Assembly (NCBI GenBank): GCA_026724425.1
Contig: JAIUCV010000392.1
Location: forward strand, 682,001 to 746,000
Source of the DNA: Erythrophleum ivorense
Taxonomy: Eukaryota > Streptophyta > Magnoliopsida > Fabales > Fabaceae
Direction of reading: 5' to 3'
DNA: 64,000 nt
How positions within the stretch are numbered: position 1 is the stretch's first letter; every line of letters begins with the position of its first letter. Under the pieces are notes generated by a model. The model made no database searches. It was not told where the DNA came from and saw only the letters and a list, made by a program, of their open reading frames with translations. Made by a program: the position numbers and the translations under genes. Of the stretch, positions 37,491 through 48,155 are shown piece by piece.

Positions 37491-40023
37491 TGACAATTGT
37501 GTCGTTCAATCTCAAATAAAACTAGGAAGTGAAATAAATTTTTATAGTTAGTGGTGCAATCCTAGGTCATCTCCCTTGGAGTTAATGCCTTGATTTGTTT
37601 ATGGAAAGGCTATTCTTAAGTACTTATTTTGGGGTTGAAATACTAGAATTTAATTGAACTAAATTTAATTGACAAAAATCAAAAGAATTTAAAACTAAAT
37701 GAGATGAACAATTAAGAGAATATGGTAGCTAGCTTTGCATTGGACTCCCTAGAATTCAATTATCCTTGCTCTTGATTTAGTTTACCAAATTTGGAATTAA
37801 TTCCTTGCTCTTTAGTGTATTCCCTATAAAGATTCTTGAATAACCATCCAAGACTCAATTTATTAATTATACAAGGAATTTGCAACCACAAGAAACCTTG
37901 AATAACTAATTAATTGAATTAAGAACAACAATACACTTTAACCAAATTCAAGCACATGCACAATTTACTTAAGATACTAATTGACCAATTAGATTAATTA
38001 ATTCCTCAAACCTTTAATTGCACACAATTTCTAGTTAATTAATCCAATAACCATTGTATCAATTAACCCAAAATCAAGAGGAATTTGAAAGTAATTTGCA
38101 CATTAATTCTGGAATTTTTATAAACATATGATGATCAAAATCAGACTTCCAAAATCAAATTCAATTCATAAAATAAATTAATAAAATTTCAGCAACTAAA
38201 TTCCTAAATCAATCAACTAAACCTAGTCAAATTAATCAAAGATTTAATGCTAGAAATTAAAAGACATAGTAAGGAATAATTATCCAATTTTGTAGGAAAA
38301 GATAGAGCTCAAATCTTCATCTGGGAGCTTCCAAATTTTCAGCTAGGCACCATGGGTGAATTAAGCTGCCATGAAGAATTTGATTGGAGAAGAGTTATTG
38401 GACTTTGCATTAGCCATAGATAAATCACGAAAGAATGCTCCATGGATTTTTCTCACGTTCTGCACGTCCCAGAATTCTTGTTCTCCACTTTCTTCGTTGC
38501 AAAACCACACTCCTCCTTGATGAGTGAATGGTTCTATATATAGGCAAGGATTTGCTAAGAATTTGAGGCGTGAATGGAGTAAACTCTGGTGATAATTCAG
38601 AGGCGTGACTGTGCTGGATTGTGAGAGGCGTGAATGAAGTATGAATCCTCCTTGGAGTGTGCTTCTGGACGCTTTAAACTTGCTGCTGTTCACGTGACTT
38701 TTTAATTGACTAACACCACGTAAGCTTTGCATGCTTCATTCATTCTAATATAATTCCATGCTGCTGCTCTTCATTAATTATTCTTTACGTGAAAGTCTCT
38801 TCATGTCAACCCGTAGCTTTTTCTAATCGTTATTTTCTTCATGTGGCTTCCAGCGTTTGCATCGTCCAGCTTCAATGTTTTCCAGCGTCTTCACAGCTTC
38901 AGCATCTTCCAGCCAGTAGCTCTATTTGGTTGCTTCATTAATCTACGAAATTCTGTAGCCCAAAATCTAGCTTATTATTTCAATAAAATCTCATTGCTTA
39001 GCTTGTTGCTTCATGCTCTGTTTTCAGCGTAAAATTGTAGCACACATATTTTGCACCACGTTGAAACTGCAGCTCCTTGTTTCTTCATCTATAGTGTTTG
39101 TTCCTTCCTTTATTCTAGCCACACCCTTTATTTCTCCTTCGTTCAGCTCCAAAAGCCAGTAGCTTCATTCACTTGCATGCTCTGTTTTGCTCGTTACTTT
39201 TCTCCAGCTCCCATTCAGCTCGTGCAGTTCGAACTTGCTTCTTTTCTTTCCATCATTCAACTCCAACCTTCTCCTCTAATTTGTAGTTAGTTCTCCCAAC
39301 TCATGCAAGCTTCAGCTCGTTTTCCTCATGCTCAACTCGTTGCTTCGCTTCATTTTCTCCAGCTTGCAACATTGTTTTTCTTTTGCTCTCAGCTCGTTTA
39401 GCTCGTGGCTTGCTTTTCTTCTCTGCTGCAGCCATCACGTTAGCTCCTGCATGTTCTCTACGTTCTACACTACATGCTTTTTAATGTGTTATTCTCTCCA
39501 TCAGCTCAGCTTCTTCATGCTCAGCCTCCATCTCATTCTACCCACCTAGCTCATACGTAAAACCCATAGCTCTTGTATTCAAATCTTCCCCCAAGCTCCC
39601 CACGTTATTTCTTTCTTGATTTATTGCTGCGTTTTTCTGCCCAAGAGAACCAACAAAAACAAATATAAAAAACCTAATATATTATTTACAATATTGCCAT
39701 CAGAATTTAATAAAAAAATATAGAATTATCATCCAATCTTTTCCTTAATTCATTTTAATTTTTCAATTCATTTGTCCAAAAGAAAATTCTGACCAAAATT
39801 AAAAAGTGTTTTAAGGATAAAAAGTATTTAATCATCAAAGAATTTTGGGAAATAAAATCTTAGTAATTTAAATCCAAAAATTCTCCTTATTAATTCAAAT
39901 TTATATTGTTTTCCAAAATTAACCACAATTTCAAATATTGCATAATAAATCCATTTAAGCTCAAATTAATCATTAAAAACAATAATAAATGTGGATAAAA
40001 TATATGAAAATTAGCACTTGTCA
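37491..40023 (-). mobile_element. Solo LTR, family C, nested in family-B LTR
   Basis: Boundaries are TGACAATTGTG and GCACTTGTCA, a matching TGACAA/TTGTCA pair, with the perfect TSD TTATG (37486-37490 and 40024-40028). The family-B text rejoins across it ('gaattagttatg' to 'atttttcaaa'). Length is 2533 bases without retroelement genes, so it is a solo LTR. A TATATATAG box near 38535 reads on the - strand toward the left end, which suggests orientation. The open frames at 38361-38732 and 38841-39549 lie inside it and lack recognisable domains. Confidence 0.82.
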
Positions 40024-40339
40024 TTATGATTTTTCAAATTTTGATCAGAAAGAAGGCCAAATCTGACCAAAATTAAATAGCCACATTTTATACTCCATTT
40101 CAGTTTCCATGAATTATGAGAATGATTTTATGATGCAAAATAGTTGTATTAATGTAATTAAATATAGAAAAGTATAATATTTGCTCATACGGCCCACGTG
40201 ACATCGAATGAAATTTTCATATGTAGTGCCACACAAAGTTAATCTATTATGTATATCTTATTTTCTTACAACTCCTGAGCAATGCATGTTATGGAGCATG
40301 CTAGTTACATGAGGAAGGCTAGAAAGATATGGTATTACA

Positions 40340-40468
40340 AAAAACATTTATTGCAAAAAAAATATGCAAATGCACAATCTCATGAGTGCTTGCTCTTTGA
40401 TCGAACACAGGAACCTAGCAAGTGATCCTTTTTCAATCTTCAATTTGAAATGCAAAGTATGTAGGAAT
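40340..40468. other. Short host sequence between two family-B LTRs
   Basis: Continues the LTR-like sequence from before 34082. It holds no gene. It ends where a family-B LTR begins in the opposite orientation. Confidence 0.5.
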
Positions 40469-42045
40469 TGTAACACCATAAATTCTAACTCATCTCATGC
40501 TATTAAATGGAATAATATCATGATCCATATGGATTTCCTATAGAAAAAGTAAGAAAATGGGATTAATTTCGCGTTGCATCATATCTAAAAATCTCAATCG
40601 GTGTCATGTAGATCGTGTGAGCTCATATTATGCATCCTCATATTTAATTACATCATTACAACTCATTTGCATCACAAAATCATGCCTAAAACTCATGAAA
40701 ACTGAAATGGAGTATGGAATATGGGAGTTCATTTTCAGACAGAATTGCTCCACTTTCTAACCAAACTTTGGAAAATCATAACTAAATCTAGAAATATCAA
40801 AATCATGCAATCATGATCATTCTGGAAATTTTATGATGTCTAATTCACATTAAAAATATTCCCAAACCATAACATTCATCAAGGAAGACGTTTGATATCC
40901 AAATTGGTCTAAAGGTCAGACTGAATTCTGGAACTATCATAGAATTCTGTAAAAAAATTGAAAATGTCCAATTAATTCCACAAAAATCCAATCCATGCAA
41001 ATGATACCAATCTGGAAAGCTATAGATGTTAAATAGAGAGGAAAAATATCTCTAGATCAGTTCATCAAGCCTAGACCTCGAAATTCAATGGAACAGTACT
41101 TCTGGTTAGGCAAAATTACTGATACTAGATAGAAATTTCAAAAATTCATATCTCCCTCTCCAGGCCTCCAAATGGGGTGCTTCTAGTTGGTACGAGTCAC
41201 TGTGATTATCTAATTTCTCTGTATAAAATTTCATGGCAATTGGACATCATTTAATCCTTATGTGATAGATTGCAAATTCGAACCAAATGAATAGTGCAGC
41301 AAACTAGAAACTATGATAATTGCCAACTTTGAAAAATCATCAAATATTCTGTAAACCTCCAAAAATTATTATCTTTAGCTTCCCAAAAAGCTCTCAATGA
41401 GACCTAATTGCATGCCAAATCTCAGATTAAGACTAACTCATTTGGCTAAAAAGTAACATAGGGTTCCATAATGATCAATTTTGACTCCATATGAGATACC
41501 AAAATTACCAACTGACTTTCCCTTGGTTGTGCACCTTTTGGGCAAGTCTAAAATCACATTTAAGACCTATGTGAGCTGTCCAAATAGTCCCAAACCCCAT
41601 GCATCTCATTTTGGCCTTTCCATGCACACATATGCACATTTCCATAAACTCATTCATGAAGCCATCTTTGCCATACATACTCAATTCACATTCCATCATT
41701 CATATAACACATACTTTCATTTCTACGTCATATAATAGCATAATTACATATGTCTCAAGGGTCATAAACCATTTACAACATTCATATACATCATTATGAT
41801 TCATTATGGCTTTAAAAAGAAAATGCTAAACAAATGGATGTCAATCTTCTTCCTTCAATGTTGTTGGCTCCATTAACATATCCATTTGGTCCACCTAGCA
41901 TGTGAGATCATTGGAGAGGAGGGAATGAGATTCAAAGAATCCCAATAACTTATCTCCCATTTAATCATACATAATATATACAAAGCAAGTCTTAAAAATG
42001 TATGCATGGACATAATACAAATCATGAACATTCAAGAAGCAAGCA
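40469..42045 (-). mobile_element. Family-B LTR, truncated, opposite orientation
   Basis: It begins TGTAACACCATAAATTC, the reverse complement of the B 3' end, and follows the B sequence backwards. Landmarks are 'ggggtgcttctagttggta' near 41175, 'cacctagcatgtgagatcattggagagg' split near 41895, and 'catggacataatac' near 42005. Similarity stops near 42045, about half-way through the LTR, where unrelated sequence begins. The missing half was not found nearby. Confidence 0.72.
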
Positions 42046-45000
42046 TCATTTCAAGTGAGAAATGTGAATGAAAGGTTCAGTGAGAGTTCTCCCTAGATCA
42101 TAAGACATCCTCATGTTGGGGAAACCAACCAGTAGTGGTTAGTAATTTTCCCTAGATAGACCCCCTGAGGCATAAAGCATAGTGATAAAGGAAGTGAGGA
42201 AGAACTGAGAAACTAGTCATAGAAGAGATACCCTCGCTTTAATAATGATTAAATAAGTAAACTAAGACCAGAAAGATAAATAGATAGGGGTCTAATAGTT
42301 AGTCAAACGAGCTCCCTAATATGAGAATGCAAGGGTTAGGCACATTCATGATTAGAGCACTCGATAGAGCATAAGTTTTTAGTAAGGTAGAATTCAAACA
42401 TTAAGAGTACGTGTCCTAGATTGGGTTAGTAGAACCCTAAAATAAATATACTGTGCTCTTAAGGATAAGGCTAAAGACCACAGCCCTTAAACCGTCCCGA
42501 GCATTCAAGGGCGACTCATTTAGATGTATAGCCACACATGCAGGCTATTGCCCCGATTCCATCCACTCAGCTCTAATCCAAACATAGAAATAAGTTGAGA
42601 CAGATAAGTAGTGTCTTAGTACCCTTAGGGAAGCTCAAAGGAGGTAGAGACTGCCTCGAAAGGCAAGCCTCATATTATGTAGAGAAAGAATGTAAGCTGA
42701 GAGCACTATAGAATGAAATTCTTAGGATTATGTGAAATAAAATCCTTCTTACCAAGGGATGGTCTAGCTAAGAATAGAATAAGAGTATGAACAAAAAGTA
42801 GACCCCCTTGATGTTACAGAGAGAGATAAGTAGAGGAATCACAAGAAAATGCAAGTACTCTTAAACGTAAAAAAATCTGAACTAGCAACAGAGACAGCCA
42901 GTAGTAACACATCCTTTACTTAAGTAAGAGGATAAGAAAGGTAAAAAGAGAGAGGAAATATGGCAGTGTTCAAGCTGAGGACATAATAGATTAAGAATAA
43001 ATATCCAGTTAATGTGCTCAAGTATTTAAGAAAGCACATCTGTCCTTGGCATAAACACCCTTTTAGCATGATAATGCTCGAAGAAAAAATAGTCGAGCAA
43101 TACAAAGAGATCTCGGGATGAAACAGAGGAAGAATCCTATTTTCCCCGAAAACTCTTTGAGAATAGGGCAGATAGAGGTAAGTAAGGAAGGAATACTTTA
43201 GATTGTTGGGAAACTTGTAATATACAAGCGATAGTGGCCTCGAGCTCAATCATAAGGTGCCTGTGTATTAGTGTTTGATGTTATGTTTGCTTGCAACAAT
43301 GGTCACATGATATTAGGCCTGATTAACCCAATAATAATGTGACTTAAGTGCGTAGCAAACGATGACATCACTCACTAAAGTGTCCCAGTAATCAAAGAGT
43401 ATCCTAGTTAGTTAAAGAACGAGATGAGTCAAAAAAAGAGAGGTAAAGAGATTCTAATAATACTAAAATAGTAAGAAAAGCATGCAGAGAGGAATCTTTA
43501 GTAGAAAATATTCAGATTCCGTATGCATACCCCGAGTCCCTTATAGTATATGTAAATGAAATGAATAGAAACCAGTGTATAGCCTTTCTCTTGCCAGAGA
43601 TGTTCACCACACTTAGTGTGTGAGATGCCCTAGTGCCAAGGCACTTAAAAGTAGAACGTGGGAATAGTGAGAACTGCAGGATATAAGAGGAGGGCTAAAA
43701 CGAGTATATGTAAGTGATTAAGTCAATAGAGTAAGAAAAGAAAGCCTAAGCAAAAAGGGGCTGAAGTGGGAATCTGAAGATCTTATGAGGAACGATAAAT
43801 AAAAATTTAAAATGCTCCCTAGTATCACTATGATGGGATTCTAGAGAATCAAATGATACAGAACCTACTTCGCACGAAGAGCATGATGTACTTCTGAGTT
43901 TAGCCTCAGCTATTATAAGCGATGGTAACCGAACTTAGTGAGCATGTATTTTACTATCAGATACAGTAATCTTAGGCTTTGACGTCTCCCAGAAATGGAT
44001 CGTAATAGATCCCAGTATAGCACAGCAGGTTGCAGTAGACCTTAGCAAGGCTCTAAGAGGTCGCAGTAGACCTAAAGGTCACAGTAGATCCCACAGAGTT
44101 ACAGAGACCCCTAGCAACAGCATGATAAATCTCTGGTGAGATGATGGCTTGAGATAGTTTTACATAGCAGTTAGTCTTAGATACTAGTACAATTTCAGCT
44201 AGCTTTTGTCTCAGAGACTAGAGATCTCCTGAGTCTGGTAAACCGTTGCCATAAAGATATGAAAGTTTACTCATATAGTTAGACCACTGACTAGCTCTCT
44301 TTAAAGATAAGCATAGTGTATGAGATGAGGAAAGTAAGAAATTAGCTTTCTAGAGTTAGAACCAGATGAACCACTACCTAGCAGGCAGTAGCCCTGACCG
44401 AGGGATAGAGAGATCCCTGCATACTAGCTTATGTACTCAGAAAGGAGTCAGGTGCAATTTTTATATGAGATAAGTGGTACAGTATATCTCTAGTGAATAA
44501 AACTGTAAGAATAGCTAGCATCCCAGTAGAACTTAGCAGTAGTCAGTGGTAATCGCTCTTCGATGCCAGTATGAGACACACATGTTAGGCTTATCAGTGC
44601 TAAAATGAGAGACTATAAAATGCCACTATAAGTGAGTAAAAAAAGTAAGAAAAAGTCCTAGCCTATAGAAATAGATATACTAGTAAATAAAGAAACTGGA
44701 TCATTAAAAGTAAAAACTCCTCAAATGAGCTATAATCCCAGTAAGTAGTTGCAATGTGAGGCTTGTGGCAAAAAGAATGTGAATTGTAATTATGGGATGA
44801 GCTAGTAAGAAAGAATGCAGAGATGAACAGTGGACAATACATATAAATGAATAAATAGTAAATAGAAGAAAAAACCTCCGATGGCTCTAATGATTAGAAA
44901 AGATTATAAGATGTTATGAGAAGCCATTCAGAGAGGATACGAGAGATGTGATATGAAATAAGTTACCTCTCGAGATGTGTAAATGAGTCCACTGAAAGAA

Positions 45001-45296
45001 ACGTTAAGCAAATGGGTTAACATTAACCCTATATGATTAATAAACTCTCTCAAGATAGGCCTCTAGAGTTAGAAATTTCTTTCCCTTATGAGAAAGAACT
45101 AGCTAATATTTTATAGCAATAAAACCCTTATTAAGAACTAGCAATGAAAAATCCCCTGGCTAAGAGAAAATTCGAACGAATGAAATCCTGAGAAAGCGTA
45201 TAGAGCCAAGAAGAAGGGAAAGAAAAGAGCAGTTAGTTTGAAAAGAGTAAGAGTAAGAGAAAGTGTATCCCTAAATTTTGAGGATGAAATTTATTT
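42046..45296 (+). mobile_element. Decayed retrotransposon internal region
   Basis: This stretch lies directly upstream of a polypurine tract and family-B LTR and so is taken as the 3' internal part of a family-B gypsy element. It is A/G-rich and dense in TAG and TAA in all frames; no reverse transcriptase, integrase or gag motif could be recognised. The segment near 45270 reads like the usual gypsy ending before the tract ('aattttgaggatgaaatttatt', giving F-x-D-E-I-Y). Assignment is by position, not by protein similarity. Confidence 0.45.
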
Positions 45297-45309
45297 AAGG
45301 GGGGAGAAA
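45297..45309 (+). promoter_or_regulatory. Polypurine tract
   Basis: AAGGGGGGAGAAA lies directly before the TGTAACATCCGG start of the family-B LTR. This is the standard position of the primer for second-strand DNA synthesis in LTR retrotransposons, and shows that the LTR to its right is a 3' LTR and that the element points to the right. Confidence 0.8.
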
Positions 45310-48155
45310 TGTAACATCCGGTCCCTCCATAAACGTAAGAAACGCAATGTTCGGTTTCTCCGTAAATGTCAAAAATAGAAGGAATTGTGGCCAACTAGAA
45401 GGAATTGGGGCCAACTAAAATTATGATAAAATTTTAAATATTAGAAAATGAGGATTTGATATTTGAGTTACCCAGAAACCAGGGATGGAGTGATTCAAAA
45501 AAATTGCCGAAAGGCTAGTGACATTTTCATAAATATGGGTACTTTTTAAAAAACTCATAAGAGGGCTTTTTAAATGAAAGTTTTGAGTTCTTCGGGGTTC
45601 TCAGAGACCCTGAAAACCATGGGAAGCCCTGGGACAGTTAAAGCCCCTCCGGTATATGTTTTCCAATGGTGATGAGCTTGAATTTTGACCAGACCATTTA
45701 AGAAGGTTTTAGCTCCAAATTGAGTGATTCCAAAGACATTTTATAAGATTGAGGACCTAAATTTTATGATAAAAAATACGGTTCTAAAAAAGAAGCTAAA
45801 ATGAGCCTCAAATGAAATAGCCAAGAATGAAGGACAAAAGTGACATTTTTAAAAAGCTTTTATGTAACTCCTTTTGGTATATGAAGCGTCCCCCTTCTCC
45901 TTCATCATAACAGACCCTTCGTTCTGCCCAAATTAGAGAGAAAAGCTAGAGAAGAGAGACGCACTAGGAGAGAGCTCAAAGAGGGAGAAAAACCAAAAAG
46001 AAAAGGTATGGAAATCAAGACTTATGAAGTGGGGCTATTTTTGGGTCTAGTTCAGAGGGAGAAGGGTAGGAATTCAAGGAGGAGTTTACACCAAGTGAAA
46101 GAGGCTTGGAAGGAAACAAGAAACCAAGGTATTCCTTCTTGTTTTGTTGTTTCTCCTTGCTTGCTTTCTCCATGGAATTTTCGTTCACTTTAGGGCCCAT
46201 TCCATAGGAGATAAATTCTGACCATACTAGGGTAGAATTAGGGGTTCTATAATATGAGGATTAGAAAAATACAAGTGGAATTAAGTAAGAAGCAAAAGAG
46301 AACCAAGAATGGGAAGTTAGGGATTCAAAGACATAGGTAAAAATTTGATTTTATCTAAGAGTTCCCAAGCCTATGTGAATGTTTGTATGAGTTCTTAAGA
46401 CCCCTAGAGAGCTTCCCACATGCACCTCCCATCCAAGAAAGCAAAGAAATTGCAAGAAAAACTAATGAACTCTAAGTTGAAAAAGTGTAGTGCATTTGAA
46501 GGGATTGTAAAAACTAATTTGATTCATGCATTCCCTAACATATGTGAGTGTTTGTTTGAGTTCTTAAGACCCCTTAGAAGCCTCCCAAGTGGCTCTCCCA
46601 TCAAGGAAAAATTGAAAACCCCTTGAACCTCAAATGCTTCCATAATGTCGGCCTAGGATAGATGGAGGGGTTAGAGAGTGTTTTAATTTATTCCAGCCTT
46701 AGTTTGGGACAACATATGATGGTAGAAGGTGATAGAAACCCTTGGGAAAAATTTAGAAGCCATGGGTTGGGAGATGAGACAATGGCTTCCATAATGTAAC
46801 CTTATGAAACAACTTGTGTCTAGGCTTTTGTCAATGAATAAGTAATAGCTCCAAGGACCTTAAATGAGGTCAAGAGGCCTAGAAATGAGAAGAGAATGGA
46901 GCCAAAAATTTGAATTATGATGGTTGCTTCAATAGGCCATTTATGGAACCATTATGTGACTTATGGAACCAAGTATGTTCTTAAATATAAGTTTAATGTC
47001 CTAGCTTGTTTCAAGAGTGTAATTAGCTTCCATATGATGTGTCTAGGCCAAGAGAAACCATCTCCACCAATTTGTGGGTGTGTGGCAGAAAGAGAAGGCT
47101 TGAGTCCAAAGGAAAAAGTATGTAATTGTACACAAGGTAGCTCTCTCTCTTTTCTCCCATGCATGAATGAATGTCTACATTGTCTTTGAATATATGTATG
47201 TGTATTTTAAGCTATGAATTGTGTTTTAGTATGATGCCTATATTCCATGGAACCATAGTGTTGCATTATGTATTCAAATGATGCCTAGAATGTTTGTATT
47301 GGTTTGCTTGAATGTGGAAAGGCCAAGAACCTTCTATCTTCGGTGAGGATAAGCCAAGAGCCCTTAGAAGTAGTTAAGACCAAGAGAAAGTCTCCCAAGA
47401 GCAAGGCTTAGTTCAAGGCCTTTGAGAAAAAGGGTGAGGCAAGTCCAAGAACCTTGAAGAAAGTGGGTGAGGCTAATCTATTCATTTGGCAAGCCTAAAT
47501 GTGTTATGTGTGCTTTGTGTAAATGCCAAGAATGTATCTTGCACCATTTTCTATATTAATATGACATGCATGCATCCTTAAGACTTGTATTACCTTCTTT
47601 AGACATGATTGAATAGGAGATGAACTATTGGAATTCTTTAAATCTCACTCCCTCCTCTCCAATATCCTAATATGCTAGGTGGACCAAGTGAACAAAGACA
47701 TGGGAGCCACTAAGCTTGAAGCTAGGGAAATTGGCAAAGAATTTGTGAAATAGTCATTTTGTCACCACTTTGTTGTCAAGAGATGTAATCTAATGATGTA
47801 CATGGTGTATGCACTAATGAATACTTGTAAATGGATGTACCTATTGTATATGTATGAGAATTAGAATTATATTGAATGATGTAGCAAGTTTTTGGTATGA
47901 ATAGTAAGATCTTGGCATTATGTACATGGCGTATGTTTTAGTGTGGGAGAGTGAATTTTGCAAATCTGGGTTGTTAGACATTTGATCCATATTTGATAGC
48001 CTATGTTGATGCTTTCACACGTGCTCATAGAGCCTTAGGAGTAGGAGAAGCAAATTTGAACCCTTGGAGCTCTCTTTTAACACAAAAAATTGTCACTTTG
48101 CCCCCTTATGTCAAACTCTAACCAAATGACCTCTTCTTAACTTGAAATTTGGCAT
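45310..48155 (+). mobile_element. Family-B 3' LTR, truncated
   Basis: It starts TGTAACATCCGGTCCC right after the polypurine tract. It carries the conserved GGCCAAGAGAAACCATCTCC block near 47045, 'gattgaataggagatgaactattgg' near 47610 and 'tgaaatttggcat' near 48145, in the same order as the 48454-51315 copy. The match breaks off near 48155 within the LTR, where a short duplicated 'gcattaggttgtgg' motif precedes part of another B LTR. The open frames inside (46008, 46420, 46917) are not credible genes. Confidence 0.75.

Larger units (their letters stand above)
34082..40339 (+). mobile_element. Family-B solo LTR (contains family-C LTR)
   Basis: It starts TGTAATATCCG and ends GGTATTACA, flanked by AAAAA (34077-34081 and 40340-40344). 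Without the nested family-C insert it is about 3.7 kb. It carries a TATA box at 34675-34683, a conserved GGCCAAGAGAAACCATCTC block near 35732, the 'tgggattctttgaatctcatctcc' block near 36335 and the 'tagaagcacctcatttggag' block near 37081, all shared with other B copies. The A-rich TSD is weak because it lies in an A tract. No gag or pol, hence solo LTR. Open frames at 34571-34879 and 35679-35948 are LTR sequence, not host genes. Confidence 0.78.

Noticed and set aside
38361..38732. 124-codon - strand frame as a host gene
   Set aside because: It lies wholly inside a family-C solo LTR with defined ends and duplication, and shows no domain.
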